A DNA stretch of 10,636 bases, from contig SLKF01000268.1 in assembly GCA_007134725.1 (NCBI GenBank), forward strand, positions 1 to 10,636, read 5' to 3'. Below are positions 5,759 through 10,636 of this stretch, in pieces (positions within the stretch are counted from its first letter, which is position 1; every line of letters starts with the position of its first letter). Source of the stretch: Clostridiales bacterium. Lineage in GTDB: Bacteria; Bacillota; Clostridia; Peptostreptococcales; T1SED10-28. Both the position numbers and the translations under genes were made by a program. The notes below the pieces were generated by a model. It made no database searches. It had not been told where the DNA came from and saw only the letters and a program-made list of their open reading frames with translations.

Positions 5759-7150
5759 ATGGCAGAAAGAAGCGAAAAAGTTCGAAGTCGGTCGGTTTTT
5801 CAGTTGGAAGGGATGCCCAGTATCGGTAGAGCATTTCCCTTAGGGATGCAACATGTTTTAGCAATGATTGTGGGGAATATCACCCCTGCGATCATCATTG
5901 CGGGGATCGTGGGACTGGGTACCGGGGACGCCACGCTCTTGGTACAAAGTGCCATGTTTATTGCAGGAATTGCAACATTAATTCAGCTTTATCCCATGGC
6001 AATAGGAAGTTCTCCTTACCGCATCGGGTCCGGTTTACCGGTAATTATGGGGGTCAGCTTTGCCTACATTCCTCCCTTAATTGCCATTGGCAGTCAATAC
6101 GGAATAGCAGCAATACTGGGAGCCCAAATGATTGGTGGTATAGTGGCCATTATTGTGGGTATATTTATAAAACCGATTCGAAAATATTTCCCCCCAATGG
6201 TGGCGGGAACCGTGGTCTTTACCATTGGACTGTCGCTGTATCCCGTAGCCGTAAACTATATGGCCGGGGGCATAGGACAAGCGGGATATGGGTCTTACAC
6301 CAATTGGTTAGTGGCCATTGTTACTCTGTTAGTGGTGCTCTTTTGCAATCAGTTTGCAAAAGGCTATGCAAAACTGGCGTCGATTTTAGTCGGAATTTTA
6401 GCAGGATATTTCCTTGCCATACCCTTGAATCTTGTGGATTTTTCTCCAATTGCAGAAGCTTCCTGGTTCGCACTGCCCAGACCCCTGCACTTTGGCATTG
6501 AATTTTACCCATCAGCGATTTTAACCATGGCGATTATGTATGTGGTAAACTCGGTGCAAGCCGTAGGAGATCTTTCTGCCACAACCGTCGGGGGCATGGG
6601 CCGGGAAATCACCGACGAAGAGTTATCCGGCGGTATTGTCGGGAATGGTGTGGCCAGTATTATCGCCTCGTTTTTTGGAGGACTTCCCACGGCTACTTAT
6701 AGTCAGAATGTGGGAATTGTAAGTATGACGAAAGTCATCAGTAAGTTTGTATTGGCCTTGGCCGCGGGAGTGATTTTACTTGCAGGATTTGTGCCCAAGG
6801 TAGGCGCATTAATGACAACGATACCCCATAGTGTTCTTGGTGGAGCCACCATTACGGTGTTCGCCCTGATTACCATGACAGGAATTCGACTGATCATACA
6901 GGACGAGTTATCCATTCGAAACATCACCATTGTGGGATTGGCTGTGGCTTTGGGCGTCGGGATCAGTCAAGTGCCGGAAGCCTTATCATTATTTCCCAAC
7001 TGGTTTATGATGATTTTCGGAAGCTCTGCGGTGGTAATTTCCGCCATCGTTGTTTTCAGCTTGAATATTATCTTACCGAAAAAGTCCATTGAAGATGAAA
7101 GATTAGAGCGAGAAAAAATGGAAAAAGAAATGGAAGTGGAGGGTTCTTAA
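5759..7150 (+). CDS. NCS2-family nucleobase permease (xanthine/uracil type)
   Basis: A 463-aa polytopic membrane protein predicted to import a purine or related nucleobase by cation symport. The NCS2/NAT signature is present as QNVGIVSMTK at 316-325, and the TM1 histidine region reads PLGMQHVLAM (H32). Repeated long hydrophobic segments fit the 14-helix fold of the family, and the length is normal. In TM8 the segment reads VQAVGD (Q267), where XanQ and UraA homologues, as I recall them, carry a substrate-binding glutamate. The hydrophilic C-terminal tail (441-463) is rich in Glu and Lys. The ATG is set by AAGGAGG at 5743-5749. It is followed with zero spacing by the FAD subunit gene, linking uptake to oxidation. 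Xanthine is the most likely substrate given the neighbours, but uracil, urate or another purine is possible. Confidence 0.93.
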   Translation: MAERSEKVRSRSVFQLEGMPSIGRAFPLGMQHVLAMIVGNITPAIIIAGIVGLGTGDATLLVQSAMFIAGIATLIQLYPMAIGSSPYRIGSGLPVIMGVSFAYIPPLIAIGSQYGIAAILGAQMIGGIVAIIVGIFIKPIRKYFPPMVAGTVVFTIGLSLYPVAVNYMAGGIGQAGYGSYTNWLVAIVTLLVVLFCNQFAKGYAKLASILVGILAGYFLAIPLNLVDFSPIAEASWFALPRPLHFGIEFYPSAILTMAIMYVVNSVQAVGDLSATTVGGMGREITDEELSGGIVGNGVASIIASFFGGLPTATYSQNVGIVSMTKVISKFVLALAAGVILLAGFVPKVGALMTTIPHSVLGGATITVFALITMTGIRLIIQDELSIRNITIVGLAVALGVGISQVPEALSLFPNWFMMIFGSSAVVISAIVVFSLNIILPKKSIEDERLEREKMEKEMEVEGS

Positions 7151-7954
7151 ATGATCACCATACGAAAGTATTTTTTCCCTGAAACCATAGAAGAAGCCTA
7201 CGAGACGCTTATGGAAAAAAAGAGCAATGCCTTAATCGGAGGCGGGGCCTATTTAAAGCTGGGCTCCAAGGCCATGGGTACCGCAGTGGATCTATCCAAG
7301 GTGGGACTGGACTATATTAGGGAAGAGGAAAGCGCTTTTGAAATTGGAGCCATGACCACCTTTTCAACGGTTATGCTTCATGAAGGGCTAAACAAACACT
7401 TTGACAACCTTTTTCAACGGGCCATCGAAGATATTGTGGGGATGCAGCTGAAAAACATGGTTACCATCGGCGCAACGATTTATTCCCGGTATGGTTTTTC
7501 CGACTTTTTAACCGCACTCTTAGTTACCAATACAAAGGTTAAGCTCTTTAATGCGGGATGGATTTCTTTGAATGCTTTTCTGGAAAATGGTCCGGAAAAA
7601 CGGGATATTTTAGAGAAAATTCGAATTGAAAAGACCAATGGGTTGTATCGTTTTCAGGATTTAAGAGGGTCCAGCAGCGATTATTCGATTATCAATCTGG
7701 CCTTATCAAAAGAAAAAGATGCCTACCGGATAGCGGTAGGGGCAAGACCGGGACGGGCAAAACTTGCGGTGAAAACAATGGATTTTTTGCAGGAGCGGGA
7801 AGTGACAGCAGAAAACATGGAAAAAGCAGGAGCAATTTTATCCGAAGAAGTGGTTTTCGGCACCAACGGCAGAGGTTCAAAGGAATACCGAAAGGCCATG
7901 GCCAAGGTATTATTGAAAAAAGCCTTACAGGAGGTATCCATCCATGAAAATTAA
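7151..7954 (+). CDS. Molybdenum hydroxylase FAD-binding subunit (xanthine dehydrogenase family)
   Basis: Middle-chain subunit that passes electrons from the iron-sulfur subunit to FAD and then to the acceptor. The 267-aa protein begins with a typical YFFPETIEEAYETL segment, followed by the FAD pyrophosphate loop LIGGGAYLKLG at 28-38 (family usual: aGGTdl), a second FAD motif VTIGATIYSRYGFSD at 104-118 (usual TIGGN...P.SD), and a C-terminal CO-dehydrogenase flavoprotein-like domain from about 165. It is shorter than the roughly 290-aa Proteobacterial subunit and resembles the compact clostridial form. GGAGGG at 7138-7143, inside the permease 3' end, gives a 7-nt spacing to the ATG that directly follows the permease stop. 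The gene overlaps the 2Fe-2S gene by 11 nt, indicating a tightly coupled complex. Confidence 0.9.
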   Translation: MITIRKYFFPETIEEAYETLMEKKSNALIGGGAYLKLGSKAMGTAVDLSKVGLDYIREEESAFEIGAMTTFSTVMLHEGLNKHFDNLFQRAIEDIVGMQLKNMVTIGATIYSRYGFSDFLTALLVTNTKVKLFNAGWISLNAFLENGPEKRDILEKIRIEKTNGLYRFQDLRGSSSDYSIINLALSKEKDAYRIAVGARPGRAKLAVKTMDFLQEREVTAENMEKAGAILSEEVVFGTNGRGSKEYRKAMAKVLLKKALQEVSIHEN

Positions 7955-8411
7955 CCTAACCATCAACGGGAAAGAAAAAGAAATCGAGATTGCTCCTGAT
8001 GACTATTTATCCGAGGTCCTGAGAAGAGAAGGTCTTTTAGGCGTAAAAAAAGGCTGTGACACCGAGTCCTGTGGCCTGTGTACCGTTCATTTGGACGATG
8101 TTGCCGTACTTTCCTGTGGAACCCTGGCGGCGAAAGCCCATGGAAAGGCCATAACCACCATCGAAGGGGTAGAGAAAAAGGCGGAAAAAATCCGATATGA
8201 GCTGGGGAAAAGAGGGGTAGACCAATGCGGATACTGCGCCCCGGGAACCATTATGAGTATCCTGTATTTAGAGAAAGTAGTCAAAGATCCCACAGAAGAG
8301 GATATCAATCGATATCTAAAGGGGAATTTTTGCCGCTGTTCCGGATATGTGGGACAGTTGGAAGCCATAAAATCTTATCTGGAGGGTCAAAAACATGAAG
8401 TATGTGAATGA
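7944..8411 (+). CDS. Molybdenum hydroxylase 2Fe-2S subunit (xanthine dehydrogenase family)
   Basis: Small iron-sulfur subunit that carries electrons from the molybdenum centre to FAD. The 155-aa protein has both expected clusters. The N-terminal plant-ferredoxin-type cluster has C38, C43, C46 and C58 (GCDTESCGLCTV...SCG). The C-terminal helical-domain cluster has C95, C98, C130 and C132 (QCGYCAPG and GNFCRCSGY). All eight ligands are present; QCGYCAPG differs slightly from the common QCGFCTPG. The start is set by AGGAGG at 7929-7934, nine bases before the ATG and inside the preceding gene. Its last codons overlap the start of the molybdenum subunit by 17 nt, so all three subunits should be made in step. 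Length is typical for a stand-alone subunit. Confidence 0.95.
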   Translation: MKINLTINGKEKEIEIAPDDYLSEVLRREGLLGVKKGCDTESCGLCTVHLDDVAVLSCGTLAAKAHGKAITTIEGVEKKAEKIRYELGKRGVDQCGYCAPGTIMSILYLEKVVKDPTEEDINRYLKGNFCRCSGYVGQLEAIKSYLEGQKHEVCE

Positions 8412-10636
8412 TTCCATCAAAAAGATCGATAGCGATGCCCTGCTAAAGGGAAAAGGGGTATATACCGATGATTTAGCCCCAAAGGATGCACTGTGTATTA
8501 AAGTGGTTCGAAGCCCCCATGCCTTTGCAAAAATAATCAATATTGATGATCGATTAACCCGAAAGGTAGCCGGGGTGGAGATGGTTATTACCCATAAAGA
8601 TGTAAAAAAGATCCCATTTACAAGGGCGGGACAGTGTTATCCGGAACTTTCCCCCTACGATAAATTCATACTGGATGAATACGTACGGCATGTGGGGGAC
8701 GATGTGGCCATTGTTGTTGCGGAGAATCAGAAATCCGCAGAAATGGGGGCCAAACGACTAAAAGTCACCTACCAAGTATTGGATCCCTTACTGGATTTCA
8801 CGAAAGCCGAGGGGCATACAACTTTGGTACATCCGGAAGAGGAGAACTTTATTCCCGTGGATTTTGTGGGCTATGATCGAGAGCAAAACCTGGCCTGTAA
8901 CATTGGTTTTGAAGTAGGAGATATTAAGGAAGTGCTGAAAGATTCGGAAGTGGTGATACAAAAAACCTATGAAAGTCAGGCCCAGGCCCAAGCCATGATG
9001 GAGACCCAACGAGCCTTTAGCTACGAGGATGAGTACGGCCGTTTAGTCGTGGTATCCTCTACCCAAATTCCTTTTCATGTTCGAAGAACCTTAGCCAGAG
9101 CCTTGGACATGCCCATGAGTAAAATCCGGGTGATCAAGCCGAGAATCGGAGGAGGATTTGGCTCCAAGCAAAGCATTCATGCGGAGTTCTATCCCGCCTT
9201 AATTACAAAACTCACCGGAAGACCCAGCAAAATTGTGTACAGTCGGAAGGACGTATTTACCGGAACCACCTCCCGGCATAAAATGAAATTTGATATTACT
9301 CTGGGGGCAAGCAAAGAAGGAAAAATTCTAGGCATCGAGATGAATGCTCTTTCTGATACAGGAGCCTACGGAGAACATGCCAATACCACCGTGGGGGCTG
9401 CAGGAAAAAAAGTGCTGACCCTCTACAATAAGGTGAAGGCCTGCAGTTTTAAGGGAAAAGCCGTATATACCAATAACCTTCCCGGGGGAGCCCTCAGGGG
9501 ATTCGGCGTGACCCAAGGAACCTTTGCCTTGGAATCTGCAGTCAATGAACTGGCAGAAGTTTTAAAGATGGATCCCGTTACCCTTCGGGAAATGAATATG
9601 ATTAATAAAGGAGAAACCACGCCGATTTATAATATCATTACCAAAGGATCCGGTCCGGAGCCGATCTACATGGACAGTTGTGAACTGGAGGCCTGTGTAG
9701 AGAAGGGAAAAGAAATCTTCGGATGGGAAAATCGGAAGAGCCGAATCGCAAAAGAGAAAGACCCGTTAAAGGAAAAAAGAAAAGCTCGGGGCCTAGGCAT
9801 GGCCATCGCACAGCAGGGATCGGGACTGCCCAATATTGATATGGCCGGGGCTACGATAAAACTCAATGACGATGGGTTCTTTACTTTGCTGGTAGGCGCC
9901 ACAGACATTGGTACAGGCAGTGATACCATACTCAGTCAAATCGCTGCGGAGGCACTGGATGTTTCCATGGATCAAATTAATATTCATGCGTCAGATACGG
10001 ACGTGAGTCCCTTTGATAGCGGGGCCTATGCCTCAAGTACCACCTATACTTCCGGAAATGCAGTCATTGAAGCCTGTAAGAAAATGAATGACTTAATAAA
10101 AGAATATGGGGCAAAAGTCTTGGAAGAAGATATGGAGAACATTACTTTTGAAAGGGGACTCATTACCAGCAAAAACGGGAAAGAAATATCCCTGGAAACC
10201 TTTTCCAAGAAAATAACCTACTCTATGGTTCATCAACAGCTAACGGCTACCGGATCCTTTGTGCCTAAAAAAGCCGCCCCCCCTTATATGGCAGGTTTTG
10301 CCGAGGTGGAGGTGGACCTGGACACGGGGAAAGTGGACCTGTTGGACTTTGTAGGAGCCGTGGACTGCGGTACCGCAATCAATCCCATACTGGCCCAGGT
10401 ACAAGCCGAGGGAGGAATTGTTCAGGGAATCGGAATGGCCTTATATGAAGAAGTAAAGGTAAGCCCGAAGGGGAAGTTAAAGTCCAACACTTTTATGGAA
10501 TATAAAATCCCCACGAGAAAAGATATTCACAAGATTCAAATTGAACTGATCGAAGGACACGATGACACGGGACCCTACGGAGCAAAATCCATTGGGGAGG
10601 TAGTCATTAACACCGTGCCACCGGCTATTATGGAAG
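8395..10636 (+). CDS. Molybdenum hydroxylase large (molybdopterin) subunit, xanthine dehydrogenase family, 3' end cut by window
   Basis: Catalytic subunit that should bind the molybdopterin cofactor and hydroxylate a purine-like substrate. The frame stays open from ATG 8395 to the window end (747 codons), so it is truncated by the window and not broken; the family length of roughly 750-780 aa means only a short tail is missing. Visible landmarks are the N-terminal a/b-hammerhead region (about 14-120), the cofactor loops IGGGFGSKQ (251-259), GGALRGFGVTQ (364-374) and DIGTGSDT (504-511), the later DTDVSPFDSGAYASST loop, and GPYGAKSIGE (726-735), whose E735 matches the catalytic glutamate. Q259 occupies the site of bovine XDH Glu802, and no residue is clearly placed at bovine Arg880, so the substrate should not be taken as xanthine from annotation alone. 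GGAGGG at 8381-8386 serves as ribosome binding site. Confidence 0.93.
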   Translation, partial: MKYVNDSIKKIDSDALLKGKGVYTDDLAPKDALCIKVVRSPHAFAKIINIDDRLTRKVAGVEMVITHKDVKKIPFTRAGQCYPELSPYDKFILDEYVRHVGDDVAIVVAENQKSAEMGAKRLKVTYQVLDPLLDFTKAEGHTTLVHPEEENFIPVDFVGYDREQNLACNIGFEVGDIKEVLKDSEVVIQKTYESQAQAQAMMETQRAFSYEDEYGRLVVVSSTQIPFHVRRTLARALDMPMSKIRVIKPRIGGGFGSKQSIHAEFYPALITKLTGRPSKIVYSRKDVFTGTTSRHKMKFDITLGASKEGKILGIEMNALSDTGAYGEHANTTVGAAGKKVLTLYNKVKACSFKGKAVYTNNLPGGALRGFGVTQGTFALESAVNELAEVLKMDPVTLREMNMINKGETTPIYNIITKGSGPEPIYMDSCELEACVEKGKEIFGWENRKSRIAKEKDPLKEKRKARGLGMAIAQQGSGLPNIDMAGATIKLNDDGFFTLLVGATDIGTGSDTILSQIAAEALDVSMDQINIHASDTDVSPFDSGAYASSTTYTSGNAVIEACKKMNDLIKEYGAKVLEEDMENITFERGLITSKNGKEISLETFSKKITYSMVHQQLTATGSFVPKKAAPPYMAGFAEVEVDLDTGKVDLLDFVGAVDCGTAINPILAQVQAEGGIVQGIGMALYEEVKVSPKGKLKSNTFMEYKIPTRKDIHKIQIELIEGHDDTGPYGAKSIGEVVINTVPPAIME

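Noticed and set aside
8395..10636. Large hydroxylase subunit as a pseudogene lacking a stop codon
   Set aside because: The frame is continuous with all cofactor motifs and simply meets the window edge shortly before the expected C-terminus.

Overview
The window looks like a chromosome segment from an anaerobic, low-to-moderate GC Firmicute, probably of class Clostridia. The inference rests on strong AGGAGG-type ribosome binding sites, GTG starts, classic hairpin-plus-T-tract terminators, a Bacillus-type 7-1-7 Fur-box palindrome, and a split three-subunit molybdenum hydroxylase with a short FAD subunit of the clostridial kind. Species cannot be read from the sequence. Every gene I support lies on the + strand.

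Layout. (1) 1-232: right end of an IS200/IS605-family element, with the last 40 codons of TnpB, followed by structured non-coding DNA that looks like the TnpB guide RNA (omega/reRNA) scaffold and the terminal hairpin. (2) 358-1254: a PAS-GGDEF diguanylate cyclase with an intact active site and inhibitory site, closed by a terminator at 1265-1290. (3) 1301-2608: a perfect Fur-box-like palindrome and an extended -10 promoter upstream of a membrane-anchored or secreted MsrA-MsrB fusion, then a 9-bp tandem repeat and a terminator. (4) 2772-5500: a two-gene signalling operon. It encodes a histidine kinase whose extracytoplasmic sensor is an NMT1/THI5-like solute-binding domain, and a response regulator whose output domain resembles DUF2294 (YbcI-like) rather than a DNA-binding domain. 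(5) 5526-10636: a promoter with an inverted repeat over its -10, a leader of about 190 nt ending in a very strong terminator, then an NCS2 xanthine/uracil-type permease and the FAD, 2Fe-2S and molybdopterin subunits of a xanthine-dehydrogenase-family enzyme. The last subunit runs off the window edge.

How the genes may work together. The permease and the three hydroxylase subunits are spaced or overlapped as one transcription unit, and they make sense as uptake followed by oxidation of a purine or similar N-heterocycle. The kinase/regulator pair sits directly upstream in the same direction. A small-molecule-binding sensor next to a catabolic operon suggests it senses the substrate or a related compound, but this is inference from position only. 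The leader with a terminator just ahead of the permease start suggests attenuation control of the whole catabolic unit.

Most worth a second look: the NMT1-kinase/REC-DUF2294 pair next to the purine operon, the attenuator-like leader, the Fur-type box ahead of msrAB, the active-site differences in the permease and hydroxylase, and the guide-RNA-like IS end.
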